Notes: generated from the letters alone by a model not told the origin. A DNA stretch of 64,000 bases from Acinetobacter sp. XH1741 (GCF_041021895.1 NZ_CP157428.1:1736001-1800000), one strand, 5' to 3'; positions 27,135 to 38,251 are shown, counted from the stretch's first letter. Translations and numbers: made by a program.

Positions 27135-27259
27135 AGTAGAGTAAGGTATTGAATATTCTTATTAATTTATACAGGCTTCTTTTTGACTTTAGAGTTTATT
27201 AAGTAAGATTTATGCAAATTGTAAGGTGCATGGCACAAAGTATCATGCTACACTAAGAG

Positions 27260-27285
27260 AAATCGGGTGTGTTCCCGATTTTTTT
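27260..27285 (+). terminator. terminator/leader hairpin before hisZ
   Basis: AAATCGGG, loop TGTGTT, CCCGATTT and a T run, 42 bp before the hisZ ATG and 125 bp after the lipoprotein stop. It either ends the lipoprotein transcript or acts as an attenuator in the hisZ leader. Confidence 0.7.
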
Positions 27286-27327
27286 ATGTGGGGTCGTTCC
27301 ACGTTGATCAGATTTTAGGCTTGAAAT

Positions 27328-28494
27328 ATGACCATTTCAGAGACATGGTTGCTGCCTGACGGGGTAGCAGATGTATTGCCGGAACAGGCGCAAGTCATTG
27401 AAAAACTTCGCCGTGAAGCTATCGATTTCCTCGCAGTACGAGGTTATCAACTGGTATATACACCATTTATCGAATACATCGAATCTTTGTCTTCATTATC
27501 AGAATCAAATCAAGACCTGGATTTAGTAACTTTTAAAGTCATTGACCAGCTTTCAGGCCGTTTACTCGGCATCCGTGCTGATATGACACCGCAAGTTGCC
27601 CGTATTGATGCACATGTAAGACCAGTTGAAGGTGTAGCACGTTACTGTTACGCAGGAACTGTATTACATACAAAACCACAAAATTTCAATGCGACTCGCG
27701 CACCTTTACAATTGGGTGCAGAGCTATATGGCCACGATAGTATCGAAGCTGATGTTGAAATGGTCGATGTAATGCTTGGGCTAATTGAAAATGCCTATAC
27801 GTTGCAAGGTGCACATTTAGACTTAGGGCATGTAGGCTTATTTCGCAGTTTGGTTAAATATGCTGGACTTTCTAAAAATGAAGAGCATGAGTTATCAGAT
27901 CTTTACCAAAGAAAGGCATTACCTGAGTTAGCTGAATTTACTCAAAACCTAAATATGGGTTCTGATTTTTATGCGCTTGGCCGCTATTCAAGTGATCTCG
28001 CTGCACTACAGGCAAACCTAAGTGTGAACATATTACAAGATGCTGAATTTAAAGCAGCATTAGATGCACTTAAAACTACACTTGACCAAATTAAAAACCG
28101 TTGGCCAACTCTCAATGTTGGAATTGACGTTGTCGAACTTCGCAGTTACCACTATCACACTGGTTTGATGTATGCAGTCTATGCGCCGAACCGTGCTGCC
28201 CCTTTAGCACAAGGTGGTCGTTATGATGGTATTGGCGAACATTTTGGTCGTGCGCGTCCTGCTACTGGTTTTAGTTGTGATTTATATGCTTTAGGAGCAA
28301 ATCAGTTTGCTGAAATTGAAACTGTAGTTGCACCTAAAGGTACTGATTTAGATTTGCTTAAAGCAATTGAAAATGCGCGTTCGCAAGGCTTACGTGTGGT
28401 TCAATTATTAGGTAATGATGATTTAACTTCTATTCCCTATGCGACACACCAACTGGTGTTGCAAAACGGACAATGGAATATTGAAAAGATTTAA
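27328..28494 (+). CDS. hisZ: ATP phosphoribosyltransferase regulatory subunit
   Basis: 388 aa HisRS-like protein without tRNA-synthetase function. It partners short-form HisG for the first step of histidine synthesis. Synthetase-derived blocks: LPDGVADVLPEQA at the start, LGIRADMTPQVARI (motif 2 region), YHTGLMYAVYAP and AQGGRYDGIGEHFG. Immediately followed by purA (61 bp), an order common in Pseudomonadales that couples histidine and purine supply. The HisG gene is not in the window. Confidence 0.96.
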   Translation: MTISETWLLPDGVADVLPEQAQVIEKLRREAIDFLAVRGYQLVYTPFIEYIESLSSLSESNQDLDLVTFKVIDQLSGRLLGIRADMTPQVARIDAHVRPVEGVARYCYAGTVLHTKPQNFNATRAPLQLGAELYGHDSIEADVEMVDVMLGLIENAYTLQGAHLDLGHVGLFRSLVKYAGLSKNEEHELSDLYQRKALPELAEFTQNLNMGSDFYALGRYSSDLAALQANLSVNILQDAEFKAALDALKTTLDQIKNRWPTLNVGIDVVELRSYHYHTGLMYAVYAPNRAAPLAQGGRYDGIGEHFGRARPATGFSCDLYALGANQFAEIETVVAPKGTDLDLLKAIENARSQGLRVVQLLGNDDLTSIPYATHQLVLQNGQWNIEKI

Positions 28495-28540
28495 TCGCCA
28501 ACGGTAATTTTACTGGTGGTTTCCAATTTTAACAGCATGA

Positions 28541-29875
<1,335 letters not shown>

Positions 29876-29889
29876 TTAGCAAAGATGAT

Positions 29890-29918
29890 AAAAGCCTCCT
29901 TAAAAAGGGGGCTTTTTT
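29890..29918 (+). terminator. purA terminator
   Basis: AAAAGCCTCCT / AGGGGGCTTTTTT stem-loop with a T run, 15 bp after the purA stop. Confidence 0.88.
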
Positions 29919-29998
29919 ATATCCGACTAAAGTGCAGTTTTGGTTTTATTCGATTCGGATTAAAACGTTATATATAGATCAGGAATAATGAGCTCAGG

Positions 29999-30316
29999 AT
30001 GAAGCTACAACCCACTATTTCCAAAACCATTTTTTATTCTTTTTTATTTGCTATAGGTGGTTCACCAACGTTGGCTATGTTGGTCATCTATGGCCAAAAT
30101 TATAATCCTGACTTCTTTATGACAGCATTCATGAGTCTTTCGGTTTTGATTGCGTGTGTCTTAATTCCAGTTGTTCTTATACAGAACAGTTATTTACTCT
30201 GGAAAAGGGAAAGTCTTAATATTGAAGAGAAAGTTAAGCCTTTAAGTTATATCTATCTTGGCTTAAATATAATATGTTTGCTGTTCTGGATATATTTGAT
30301 GACTTTATCTACTTGA
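29999..30316 (+). CDS. small three-helix membrane protein, unknown
   Basis: 105 aa. Three hydrophobic segments are apparent (about residues 10-31, 41-63 and 81-102), joined by short polar loops including a basic WKRESLNIEEKVK segment. No signal peptide cleavage site and no family recognised. It has an ATG start just after purA's terminator and stands alone before the M48 lipoprotein gene. Confidence 0.65.
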   Translation: MKLQPTISKTIFYSFLFAIGGSPTLAMLVIYGQNYNPDFFMTAFMSLSVLIACVLIPVVLIQNSYLLWKRESLNIEEKVKPLSYIYLGLNIICLLFWIYLMTLST

Positions 30317-30432
30317 TCGTTACATAAATACTATGATCATAGAGAAATGAGACATTCAAAGCTTGTTTGGTATTTCTTATAATAAGTGCAAAAGAATAAA
30401 CAGCTTTTTAACGATTTAGGTGATTCATGTTG

Positions 30433-31215
30433 ATGAATAAAAAACTCTTTTTAAGCTTGTGCGCTGCGGGCGTCGTAACAATTTCTGGTTGCGCAACGAT
30501 GGCGGACATGGCAGGTGCAGATACAGCAACATTGAATGCTCAATCTGCACAAGGTTTTACTAAAATGGTGCAGGAAGCGCGCGGTAAAGGGACTTTAGAT
30601 ACAAGTTCAAGTACCTATAGCCGTATTAATGCTGTTTTTAACCGTTTAAGACCTTATGCAGACCAAGTGAACCAGACAGGGCAGCCATTTAGCTGGCAGT
30701 TAGCTGTACTGAAATCAGATACGGTTAACGCTTACGTTGCACCAGGTGGCAAGGTCGTGTTCTACACAGGTATCGTCAATAAATTGAACCTGACCGATGC
30801 TGAAATTGCAGCTGTTATGGGGCATGAGATGACGCATGCCTTGGAAGAACATGCTAAAAGTAAAATTGGTGCTCAAGCTTTAACTGATTTAGCATTAAAT
30901 ATTGGCTTAAGTCAGCTTGGTGGCGGTAACGTCAATCAACTCGGAGCGGCTGCTGCACAATTGGGTTCGCAAGTAGGGGTAGGTCTACCTTATTCGCGTA
31001 GCTTAGAGAGCCGTGCTGACCAAGGTGGTTTAATGTTAATGGCGCGTGCTGGCTATAACCCAAATGCTGCGATTACGCTATGGGAGAAAATGAACAAGTT
31101 TGATGGCGCTGGCGGTTCATCTTTCTTGTCGACTCACCCATCTAACTCACAGCGTATTAACGATATGCGTAAAAACTTACCAGCAGCATTAGCTATTTAT
31201 AATAACCGTCGGTAA
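30433..31215 (+). CDS. M48-family metalloprotease lipoprotein (LoiP-like)
   Basis: 260 aa. A lipoprotein signal peptide with lipobox ISGC is followed by a zinc protease domain. The HExxH motif is HEMTHAL near residue 125 and the third ligand region is LESRADQGGLMLMARAGYNP near 195. It resembles E. coli LoiP/YggG, an outer-membrane lipoprotein protease of envelope quality control. Two ATGs (30427, 30433) are possible; AGGTGA at 30418-30423 gives better spacing for 30433. The terminator at 31241-31270 is shared with the convergent aldo/keto reductase. Confidence 0.92.
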   Translation: MNKKLFLSLCAAGVVTISGCATMADMAGADTATLNAQSAQGFTKMVQEARGKGTLDTSSSTYSRINAVFNRLRPYADQVNQTGQPFSWQLAVLKSDTVNAYVAPGGKVVFYTGIVNKLNLTDAEIAAVMGHEMTHALEEHAKSKIGAQALTDLALNIGLSQLGGGNVNQLGAAAAQLGSQVGVGLPYSRSLESRADQGGLMLMARAGYNPNAAITLWEKMNKFDGAGGSSFLSTHPSNSQRINDMRKNLPAALAIYNNRR

Positions 31216-31240
31216 GTTTTAAAACTTATAGAACGAATGT

Positions 31241-31270
31241 AAAAAACGGATGCTTAGGCATCCGTTTTTT
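31241..31270. terminator. bidirectional terminator
   Basis: A run of A, CGGATGC, loop TTAG, GCATCCG, run of T, between the convergent M48 and aldo/keto reductase genes. Confidence 0.92.
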
Positions 31271-31273
31271 ATT

Positions 31274-32323
31274 TTAAGGAGCGGGGTTAGGCTGTTGTAT
31301 ATGAATAGCTTCAATACCTTGTAAAATCTCTGGAGAAAGCTCGATTTCAAAAGCCTGAATATTTTCCTTGAGTTGATCTAAGTTAGTTGCACCAATAATT
31401 GTACTGGTGACAAAGAACTGTTGTTTAATAAAAGCTAATGCCATTTGAGTTAAGCTTAGCCCATGTTTTTCAGCAAGCTGTGCATATTGTTCAGTTGCCC
31501 ACTCGCTTTGAGGGTTACTGTAGCGGCTAAAGCGTGGAAATAGGGTAACGCGAGCATTAGCAGGACGAGCGCCATTTCTAAACTTGCCAGAAAGATAACC
31601 AAATGCCAGAGGCGAATAGGCAAGTAAACCTACATCTTCGTATTTAGCAATTTCTGACATGCCTATTTCATAAGTACGATTGAGCAGGCTATATGGGTTT
31701 TGCACACTTACAAATTTACTAACCCCTAGCTTTTCGGCCAAATGTAAAAATTTCATAGTGCCCCAAGGGGTTTCATTTGATAAACCAATATAGCGAATAC
31801 GTCCGCGATTAATTTCGTCTTGTAGAGCGAGTAATGTTTCTTCTAGAGGTGTCGTGTCGTAATCGTTTTGTGCTTGTTGATTGCCATAGGCGAGCGTACC
31901 AAAAAAGTTGGTATGACGTTCAGGCCAATGTAGTTGATAAAGATCGATATAGTCCGTTTGGAGGCGTTTAAGTGAACCATCTAGGGCTTTGGCAATATGG
32001 TCGCTATTAAAGCGGGTATGGCCTTCTCGGATGTGTGTACCACCAAAGCCTGGTCCTGCAATTTTAGATGCAAGAAAAACTTTGTCTCGTTGCCCATGCT
32101 GGGCAAACCAATTGCCAATAATGGTTTCAGTTGCGCCGTAAGTTTCAGGTTTGGGTGGAACAGAATACATCTCTGCCGTATCCCAAAAATATAAACCATG
32201 TGCCAAGGCATAATTAAGTTGTTCAAAAGCTTCTTGTTGGGAGTTTTGCTCACCAAAAGTCATGGTGCCTAAACAAATTTCTGGAAGTTTAAGGCCTGTG
32301 CGACTAAGTGGGTTAAATTGCAT
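31274..32323 (-). CDS. aldo/keto reductase, Tas-like
   Basis: 349 aa NADPH-dependent (beta/alpha)8 oxidoreductase. Landmarks: WDTAEMYSVPP with catalytic Asp and Tyr near residue 48-54, LASKIAGPG with Lys, YIDLYQLHWPERHTNFFG near 140, and a C-terminal cofactor block STIIGATNLDQLKENI. The HWPER/TNFFG segment is typical of the Tas subgroup of E. coli. Physiological substrate unknown; such enzymes reduce aldehydes and ketones. Confidence 0.92.
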   Translation of the reverse strand: MQFNPLSRTGLKLPEICLGTMTFGEQNSQQEAFEQLNYALAHGLYFWDTAEMYSVPPKPETYGATETIIGNWFAQHGQRDKVFLASKIAGPGFGGTHIREGHTRFNSDHIAKALDGSLKRLQTDYIDLYQLHWPERHTNFFGTLAYGNQQAQNDYDTTPLEETLLALQDEINRGRIRYIGLSNETPWGTMKFLHLAEKLGVSKFVSVQNPYSLLNRTYEIGMSEIAKYEDVGLLAYSPLAFGYLSGKFRNGARPANARVTLFPRFSRYSNPQSEWATEQYAQLAEKHGLSLTQMALAFIKQQFFVTSTIIGATNLDQLKENIQAFEIELSPEILQGIEAIHIQQPNPAP

Positions 32324-32436
32324 ACAGCTGAATCCTTGGAAATTTTGAGTTAGCCTAACGGAGAATATGTATTCAACTTAAATCATAAAAACCGAATAGT
32401 TTGTAAGTTTTGTGTATTAACTCATTGTTGCATATA

Positions 32437-32465
32437 AAAAAAGCAAACCGAAGTTTGCTTTTTAT
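32437..32465 (-). terminator. terminator of the CRP/Vfr gene
   Basis: AAAAAGCAAAC, loop CGAA, GTTTGCTTTTT, flanked by A and T runs, just beyond the regulator's stop. It may serve both directions. Confidence 0.85.
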
Positions 32466-32482
32466 TTAATAATTACGAGTAA

Positions 32483-33190
32483 TTATTCTTCATCATCATA
32501 GTCTTCATCGGCGACAGGCGTTTCTTCTAATGAAGCATCAAAAATCAGAATAGCTTTACCATCTGTCTGGATCATGCCTTGATCTTCTAAGGTTTTGAGT
32601 ACACGGCCAACCATCTCACGTGAACATCCAACAATACGGCCAATTTCTTGACGAGTAATACGGATTTGACGACCATTTGGCAAGATCATTGCCTCTGGCT
32701 GTGATGATAAGTCGATTAGGCAACGTGCAATACGACCAGACACATCAATGAATGCAAGGTCAGTCATTTTTCGAGTTGTATTTTTTAAGCGACGGACAAG
32801 TTGCGCGAAAACGGCATAGCTGAGATCTGGATATTGTTTGCTAAGTTCGTGAAAATTGTCATAAGAAATTTCAGCAATTTCGCAGACATCACGAGTACGA
32901 ACTTCAGCTGTACGTTGAGGATTCGGTTCGAAAAGCCCCATTTCCCCAAAGAAGTCACCAGGATTCAAATATGCCACAACAATTTCACGTTCATCGTCTT
33001 CACGTAAAATAATTGAAACTGAGCCTTTTAAAATTAAATATAAAGATTTTGACTCTGTTCCGGCATCAACAATTGTGGTTCGTTTTGGATATCTGTTGAT
33101 GTGAGCACGTTTTAACAATGCTTTAACGGATTCAGGTAGTTGCCCCGGAGATAAAGCATCTGTGCTGAGTTGTGAAAAATTTGAAGTCAT
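32483..33190 (-). CDS. CRP/Vfr-type cAMP-responsive regulator
   Basis: 235 aa. A cyclic-nucleotide-binding domain (about residues 30-135) has the phosphate-binding cassette GDFFGEMGLFEPNPQRTAEVR. The C-terminal winged helix-turn-helix contains ITRQEIGRIVGCSREMVGRVLKTLEDQG, which matches CRP/Vfr almost exactly. Unlike E. coli CRP there is a 20-residue N-terminal extension and an acidic C-terminal tail (ADEDYDDEE). Divergent from an OsmC-type gene as crp/vfr often is in gammaproteobacteria. It is expected to bind cAMP and control catabolism, adhesion or virulence. Confidence 0.93.
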   Translation of the reverse strand: MTSNFSQLSTDALSPGQLPESVKALLKRAHINRYPKRTTIVDAGTESKSLYLILKGSVSIILREDDEREIVVAYLNPGDFFGEMGLFEPNPQRTAEVRTRDVCEIAEISYDNFHELSKQYPDLSYAVFAQLVRRLKNTTRKMTDLAFIDVSGRIARCLIDLSSQPEAMILPNGRQIRITRQEIGRIVGCSREMVGRVLKTLEDQGMIQTDGKAILIFDASLEETPVADEDYDDEE

Positions 33191-33300
33191 GCTTGATATG
33201 TTCCGAATAGGGTAAACAATTCACACAAGCTCGAGATGAGCTATTACACAGAAGAGATGAAATTCCTTATCAACTCATTTTATGTTAGTGTACAAAACAA

Positions 33301-33595
33301 GGGCCTGTTGACATTTCACAGATGGTTGCGACATAAGACGATTTTTCTAGACGTTACGAAGCAAGAACTATGGAATTTAGTCATTCTAAATAAATAGAGC
33401 TTAACAACGAAACGCACAAAAAATCTGGTCTTGCGCTGCACCTCAGATGCTTGAATCGCACCTCAGATTTTGGCTGAAATTTAACAAACTTTATTACAAA
33501 ACTGGACAAAGGATTGCCCTTGTCTGTGTTTTGCGTTTTTATTTGGATTAATTTTTAGCTATTACGCAATCCATAGATGAAATGTCAACAGACCC
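33301..33595. mobile_element. MITE-like element, 295 bp
   Basis: The left end (from GGGCCTGTTGACATTTCA at 33301) and the right end, read inverted (from GGGTCTGTTGACATTTCA ending at 33595), match over about 30 bp with a few mismatches, continuing into GATGG-TTGCG and TATGGATTGCG. No ORF is inside. A clear target-site duplication is not visible. The right end is related to 60630-60690. It fills most of the crp-osmC gap; the other part (33191-33300) holds the crp promoter. Confidence 0.6.
33438..33468. repeat. GCACCTCAGAT direct repeat, 20-bp period
   Basis: The 11-mer GCACCTCAGAT occurs at 33438-33448 and 33458-33468, inside the MITE-like element. Confidence 0.75.
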
Positions 33596-33629
33596 TGCTT
33601 AAATTTATAATTTTTTTTGGGTAGTTGCA

Positions 33630-34052
33630 ATGCAAACAAGTGTACATTGGCTAGAGAATGTTGCTTTTGAAGCGAAATCAGAGAGCGGTCACAGTGTAGT
33701 GATGGATGGCTCACCTGAGTATGGTGGTGAAAACCGTGGACCACGTCCCATGGAATTAATATTAATGGGACTTGGTGGGTGTGCTTCGTTTGATATTGTG
33801 ACTATTTTAAAGAAATCTCGCCAAGATGTGACGAATGTCGTATGTCAGCTTAAAGCTGAGCGAGCAGATGCAATTCCTGCAGTTTTCACCAAGATCCATT
33901 TACACTTTGTGGTAACAGGCAAAGCGGTGAAAGAAAAACAGGTTGCAAAAGCAGTTGAGCTATCGGCTGAAAAATATTGTTCAGCGAGTAAAATGCTATC
34001 TGATGGCGGCGTAGAAATTACCCACGATTTTGAGATTATTGAAGCTGCATAA
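33630..34052 (+). CDS. OsmC family protein (YhfA-like)
   Basis: 140 aa OsmC/Ohr fold. Family Cys residues are in LGGCASFDIV (about residue 51) and EKYCSASKML (about 115); PRPMELILMGLGGC is the classic OsmC helix. It resembles E. coli YhfA, which also lies next to crp. Members reduce organic hydroperoxides; for YhfA-type proteins the substrate is unclear. The start follows 34 bp after the MITE-like element, which may therefore supply or modulate its promoter. Confidence 0.92.
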   Translation: MQTSVHWLENVAFEAKSESGHSVVMDGSPEYGGENRGPRPMELILMGLGGCASFDIVTILKKSRQDVTNVVCQLKAERADAIPAVFTKIHLHFVVTGKAVKEKQVAKAVELSAEKYCSASKMLSDGGVEITHDFEIIEAA

Positions 34053-34075
34053 TTTTATGTGAATGCCTGAAAAAG

Positions 34076-34104
34076 AAAAGCTAACAACCATGTTGGCTTT
34101 TTTT
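34076..34104 (+). terminator. terminator after the OsmC gene
   Basis: AAAAGCTAACA, loop ACCA, TGTTGGCTTTTTTT (one G-U pair). It ends 38 bp before the acetyltransferase start. Confidence 0.8.
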
Positions 34105-34142
34105 ATGTGCAGAAGAATTAAAAAGTAAAAGGAGAATGTTGA

Positions 34143-34571
34143 GTGAATATCCGTTTAGCTCAATGGGAAGATACCGAGACTATATGTTATTTATTGGAAC
34201 AAATGGGATATTCCCAGCCTTTAACATTGGTTCAGGAGCAATTTCAAAGATTAAGTACAGACCATAACGCCATTACATTGGTAGCAGCCGATGACCTAAA
34301 TGTGTATGGCTTTTTATCGCTTTATTTTATTCCGCAAATTGCTTTAAGAGGGGACTTTGCCAAAATATGCTATTTATGTGTTGATGAGAATATGCGTAGT
34401 AAAGGAGTGGGGCATTTACTTGTACAAGAAGCAGAGCGATTAGCAAAGCGACGTGGTTGTGATCGAATGGAACTTCATTCAGGAATCCAAAGACCTTTGG
34501 CACATCAATTTTACCTCAAAGAAGGCTATGTCGAGGCGCCAAAGTATTTTCGTAAAGCTTTAAATTACTGA
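34143..34571 (+). CDS. GNAT family N-acetyltransferase
   Basis: 142 aa, GTG start with AGGAG eight bases upstream. The acetyl-CoA-binding motif A is ENMRSKGVGHLLVQEAERLAK (Q/RxxGxG/A form) near residue 80, preceded by the beta strand AKICYLCVD and followed by FYLKEGYVEAPKYF. The substrate is not predictable. Its last 7 bp overlap the end of the convergent M23 peptidase gene. Confidence 0.9.
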   Translation: MNIRLAQWEDTETICYLLEQMGYSQPLTLVQEQFQRLSTDHNAITLVAADDLNVYGFLSLYFIPQIALRGDFAKICYLCVDENMRSKGVGHLLVQEAERLAKRRGCDRMELHSGIQRPLAHQFYLKEGYVEAPKYFRKALNY

Positions 34572-35371
34572 GTTCGGTTTAGAAAAAGCTGTGGGTCTAC
34601 TCGAGCATTGTTAAGACTCATGCCCCAATGTAAATGAGGGCCTGTCACACGTCCAGTTTTGCCCACTAAGCCGAGTACCTCACCTTGATGGATACGTTGT
34701 CCCTTTTCTACTTTTATTTGGCTTAAATGGCAAAACATACTGATTAAGCCTTGGCCATGATCAATTAAGACAGTTTTACCATTAAAGAAATAGTGTCCTG
34801 TTTGAACAACTATACCATCCGCAGGTGCAACTACTTTTTGGCCTACGGGTGCTGGAATGTCGAGTCCTGAGTGGGGAGCACGTTCTTCACCATTAAAAAA
34901 GCGTTTTCTTCCAAAAGAATTGGTAAATTTTCCTGAAGTTGGACGTATAAATTTGGGTAAGCTTTGCCATGAGCTTTGAGTGAAAGAGCTATAAATATCA
35001 TTTTGCTCTTTAGCTTCTTGAGCATAACGGTCTAATTGACTTTGATTAGGGTTCACATAGTCCTGATTCGTGACTTTAATCCGCTGCTCGGCATAAGGAT
35101 ATGATTTAACTTCTATCTGAATAGGTGCTTTATTGGTATCGAGCTGAACACTACCTAGAGGAGTTGCTAATGGAATACCTACTACAGCATAACGTTGATG
35201 GCCTTCTTGGCTGATAAGAACGGGTTTATGTTGAAAAGTAACTTGAGTAATATCTGAGCTTAAGGGAATGACTGCGATTCCACCGGGTCTTCTTGAGTCT
35301 TGTGGAAGCTCTGCCATTGCTAGAGTCGAGCTCAAAAGACAACTTGTTAATATAATATGTTTTAAACGCAT
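34565..35371 (-). CDS. M23/LytM-family peptidase, secreted
   Basis: 268 aa from the ATG at 35371 (MRLKHIILTSCLLSSTLAMA, a signal peptide cut near AMA). An N-terminal beta-rich region is followed by a LytM domain (about residues 150-260) with zinc motifs HSGLDIPAP and GPHLHWGMSL. It probably cleaves peptidoglycan cross-links in the periplasm or assists division amidases. All four usual metal/catalytic His/Asp positions appear present. It is convergent and 7 bp overlapping with the GNAT gene. Confidence 0.92.
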   Translation of the reverse strand: MRLKHIILTSCLLSSTLAMAELPQDSRRPGGIAVIPLSSDITQVTFQHKPVLISQEGHQRYAVVGIPLATPLGSVQLDTNKAPIQIEVKSYPYAEQRIKVTNQDYVNPNQSQLDRYAQEAKEQNDIYSSFTQSSWQSLPKFIRPTSGKFTNSFGRKRFFNGEERAPHSGLDIPAPVGQKVVAPADGIVVQTGHYFFNGKTVLIDHGQGLISMFCHLSQIKVEKGQRIHQGEVLGLVGKTGRVTGPHLHWGMSLNNARVDPQLFLNRTQ

Positions 35372-35605
35372 TTTTAATTTCAAAATCAGTAGGGAATTAA
35401 AGCGATAAATTAAAGCTTAATCAGGCAATTCTCAATGAAGACTTTGTGAAGAGGATGGAACAGACAAAATTAAATATAAATATTTAAGCTATTTAATAAA
35501 ATGTAGCCGAAGTGTACTTGAAATATATACAAAACAAACCCATATTATAATCGAGTTTTACTCATAGTATTTTTTATAACTTTATGAAAAATATATAAAA
35601 ATTTA

Positions 35606-35633
35606 TTTGAAATCCGAAAAAGTGTTCCCATCT
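35606..35633 (+). promoter_or_regulatory. sigma-32 heat-shock promoter of clpB
   Basis: TTTGAAA at 35606-35612 and TCCCATCT at 35626-35633, close to the consensus CTTGAAA and CCCCATNT with spacing in the known range. It lies 39 bp before the clpB ATG. The rest of the 35372-35671 gap is AT-rich with nothing else recognised. Confidence 0.8.
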
Positions 35634-35671
35634 ATTAGACAAGTACAAATTTGTTGTGAGGAATAACAAGA

Positions 35672-38251
35672 ATGCGATTTGAAAAATTTACGAACCGCTT
35701 GCAGCAAGCCCTCTCAGACGCTCAATCTTTAGCGATGGGTAAAGACCATACCGCTATAGCAGGTATTCATATTTTGAGTACTTTACTAGAAGAGCCGTCC
35801 AATATTAGCTTGTTGCAACAAGCAGGTGCACGGTTACCTGAACTTAAACAAAAGCTTGAGCAGGCTTTAAAAGATGCTCCGACCATTGCGAACCCAACGG
35901 GTGATGTCAACTTAAACCCTGAAGCAGTTAAAGCACTCAACTTGGCCGATCGCTATGCGCAAAAAGCTGGCGATGAATTTTTGTCAACCGACTGGGTTTT
36001 ATTGGGTTTAGCAGAAACGGGCGAAACAAAAAATATTTTAAGTGCCGTAGGTGTAACTCCCGACAGCTTACGCAAAGTAATTGAACATATTCGAGGTAAT
36101 GACAAAGTCATGAGTAATAATCACGAAGACCAACGTGACTCACTGAATAAATATACGATTGATTTAACTGAGCGTGCTTTAGTTGGGAAACTTGATCCGG
36201 TCATTGGGCGTGATGATGAGATTCGCCGTACCATTCAGGTTTTGTCACGTCGTACAAAAAACAACCCTGTACTCATCGGTGAGCCAGGTGTTGGTAAAAC
36301 AGCTATTGTTGAAGGCTTAGCACAACGTATTGTAAATGGTGAAGTGCCAGAAGGCTTAAAAAATAAACGTGTTTTATCGTTAGACTTAGGTTCATTACTT
36401 GCTGGTGCGAAGTATCGTGGTGAGTTTGAAGAACGTTTAAAAGCTGTTTTAAAAGATTTGGCGAAACACGAAGGCGAAATCATCCTGTTTATTGACGAGC
36501 TACATACGCTTGTAGGCGCTGGTAAAGGCGATGGCGCGATGGATGCGGGGAACATGTTAAAACCTGCACTCGCACGTGGTGAATTGCGCTGTGTGGGTGC
36601 AACAACCTTAGATGAATACCGACAATACATTGAAAAAGATGCAGCCTTAGAGCGACGTTTCCAAAAAGTGTTGGTTGATGAGCCAAGTGTCGAAGATACC
36701 ATTGCGATTTTACGTGGTCTAAAAGAAAAATATGCTACTCACCATGGTGTGCAAATTTTAGACTCAGCGATTATTGCTGCGGCGAAAATGTCTCATCGTT
36801 ATATTACAGATCGTCAGTTACCAGATAAGGCAATTGACTTGATTGATGAGGCAGCTTCTCGTATTAAAATGGAGATTGACTCTAAACCTGAAGCACTCGA
36901 TAAGCTTGACCGCCGTTTAATCCAGTTAAAAATGCAATTGGAAGCGGTAAAAAAAGATGAAGATGCAGGCAGTAAAGCCGAAGTTTCTCATCTTGAAAAA
37001 CAGATTGCTGAGGTTGAAAAAGAGTACAACGATCTGGAAGAAATCTGGAAAGCTGAGAAAACTCTGGTAGAAGGCACTAAACAAGCTCAAGTTGAACTAG
37101 ATAAAGCGCGTATTGCTTTTGAAAAAGCGCAACGTGAGGGTGATTTGGCAGAAGCTGCACGTTTACAGTATGGCGTAATTCCAGAGCTTCAAAAACAACT
37201 GGAGCAAGACGAAGTTGCAGAAGAAAACGAAGAGCCAAAACTTATTCGTACTAAAGTGACTGAAAACGAAATTGCTGAGGTTGTGAGTGCTGCAACAGGT
37301 ATTCCAGTTGCTAAAATGATGCAAGGCGAGCGTGAAAAACTCCTTAATATGGAAGAGTTTTTACATGACCGTGTTGTAGGGCAAGATGAAGCAGTTGTTG
37401 CAGTGTCGAATGCAGTGCGTCGTTCGCGTGCTGGTTTATCTGACCCGAATCGTCCTAGCGGATCATTCTTATTCTTAGGACCAACTGGTGTAGGTAAAAC
37501 TGAGTTGACCAAAGCTTTGGCGAACTTCTTGTTTGACAGTGATGATGCCATGATTCGTATCGATATGAGTGAATTTATGGAGAAACATTCTGTCAGCCGT
37601 TTAGTTGGTGCGCCTCCGGGTTATGTGGGTTATGAAGAAGGCGGTGTTTTAACTGAAGCTGTTCGCCGTAAGCCGTATAGTGTGGTGCTCTTTGATGAGG
37701 TTGAAAAAGCTCATCCAGATGTCTTCAATATCTTGCTACAAGTGTTGGATGATGGACGCTTAACAGACTCACAAGGCCGAGTAGTGGACTTTAAAAATAC
37801 GGTTATTGTGATGACTTCAAACTTGGGTTCACAAGATGTCCGGGAGCTAGGTGAAGGTGCAACTGACGATGAAGTGCGTACAGTGGTGATGAGTGCGGTA
37901 AGTCAGCATTTCCGTCCGGAATTTATTAACCGGATTGATGAGCTTGTCATTTTCCATTCACTCAAAAAAGCACAAATTCGTGGTATTGCGGATATTCAGT
38001 TAGACCGCTTACGTTCACGACTTGTTGACCGTGATATGAGTTTAACTGTAGATGACAGTGCATTTGACTTATTGATTGATGCTGGTTTCGATCCTGTATA
38101 TGGTGCGCGTCCTTTAAAACGTGCGATCCAACAACAGATTGAAAACACATTGGCTCAAAAAATCTTGTCGGGTGATTTTGTCGCAGGTGATACCATTTTA
38201 GTTAAAGGCGAAAATGGGCATTTAGTCTTCGATAAAATGAAACTCAGCTAA
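35672..38251 (+). CDS. clpB: ATP-dependent disaggregase ClpB
   Basis: 859 aa Hsp100 chaperone that works with DnaK to dissolve aggregates. N domain (1-145), first AAA+ module with Walker A GEPGVGKT near 204 and Walker [14 protein letters not shown], coiled-coil M domain (about 400-525), second AAA+ module with GPTGVGKT near 606 and [13 protein letters not shown]. Lacks the ClpP-binding IGL/F loop as expected. AGGAA before the ATG, sigma-32 promoter upstream. Confidence 0.98.
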   Translation: MRFEKFTNRLQQALSDAQSLAMGKDHTAIAGIHILSTLLEEPSNISLLQQAGARLPELKQKLEQALKDAPTIANPTGDVNLNPEAVKALNLADRYAQKAGDEFLSTDWVLLGLAETGETKNILSAVGVTPDSLRKVIEHIRGNDKVMSNNHEDQRDSLNKYTIDLTERALVGKLDPVIGRDDEIRRTIQVLSRRTKNNPVLIGEPGVGKTAIVEGLAQRIVNGEVPEGLKNKRVLSLDLGSLLAGAKYRGEFEERLKAVLKDLAKHEGEIILFIDELHTLVGAGKGDGAMDAGNMLKPALARGELRCVGATTLDEYRQYIEKDAALERRFQKVLVDEPSVEDTIAILRGLKEKYATHHGVQILDSAIIAAAKMSHRYITDRQLPDKAIDLIDEAASRIKMEIDSKPEALDKLDRRLIQLKMQLEAVKKDEDAGSKAEVSHLEKQIAEVEKEYNDLEEIWKAEKTLVEGTKQAQVELDKARIAFEKAQREGDLAEAARLQYGVIPELQKQLEQDEVAEENEEPKLIRTKVTENEIAEVVSAATGIPVAKMMQGEREKLLNMEEFLHDRVVGQDEAVVAVSNAVRRSRAGLSDPNRPSGSFLFLGPTGVGKTELTKALANFLFDSDDAMIRIDMSEFMEKHSVSRLVGAPPGYVGYEEGGVLTEAVRRKPYSVVLFDEVEKAHPDVFNILLQVLDDGRLTDSQGRVVDFKNTVIVMTSNLGSQDVRELGEGATDDEVRTVVMSAVSQHFRPEFINRIDELVIFHSLKKAQIRGIADIQLDRLRSRLVDRDMSLTVDDSAFDLLIDAGFDPVYGARPLKRAIQQQIENTLAQKILSGDFVAGDTILVKGENGHLVFDKMKLS

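Noticed and set aside
27231..27249. TGGCAC...GC resembling a sigma-54 promoter before hisZ
   Set aside because: The spacing between the GG and GC elements is too long for a -24/-12 promoter.
34565..34571. 7-bp overlap of the convergent GNAT and M23 genes
   Set aside because: Real but a common tail overlap in compact genomes; no special meaning seen.
36235..36702. 155-codon antisense frame in clpB
   Set aside because: Long only because of codon bias on the coding strand; no signal for expression.
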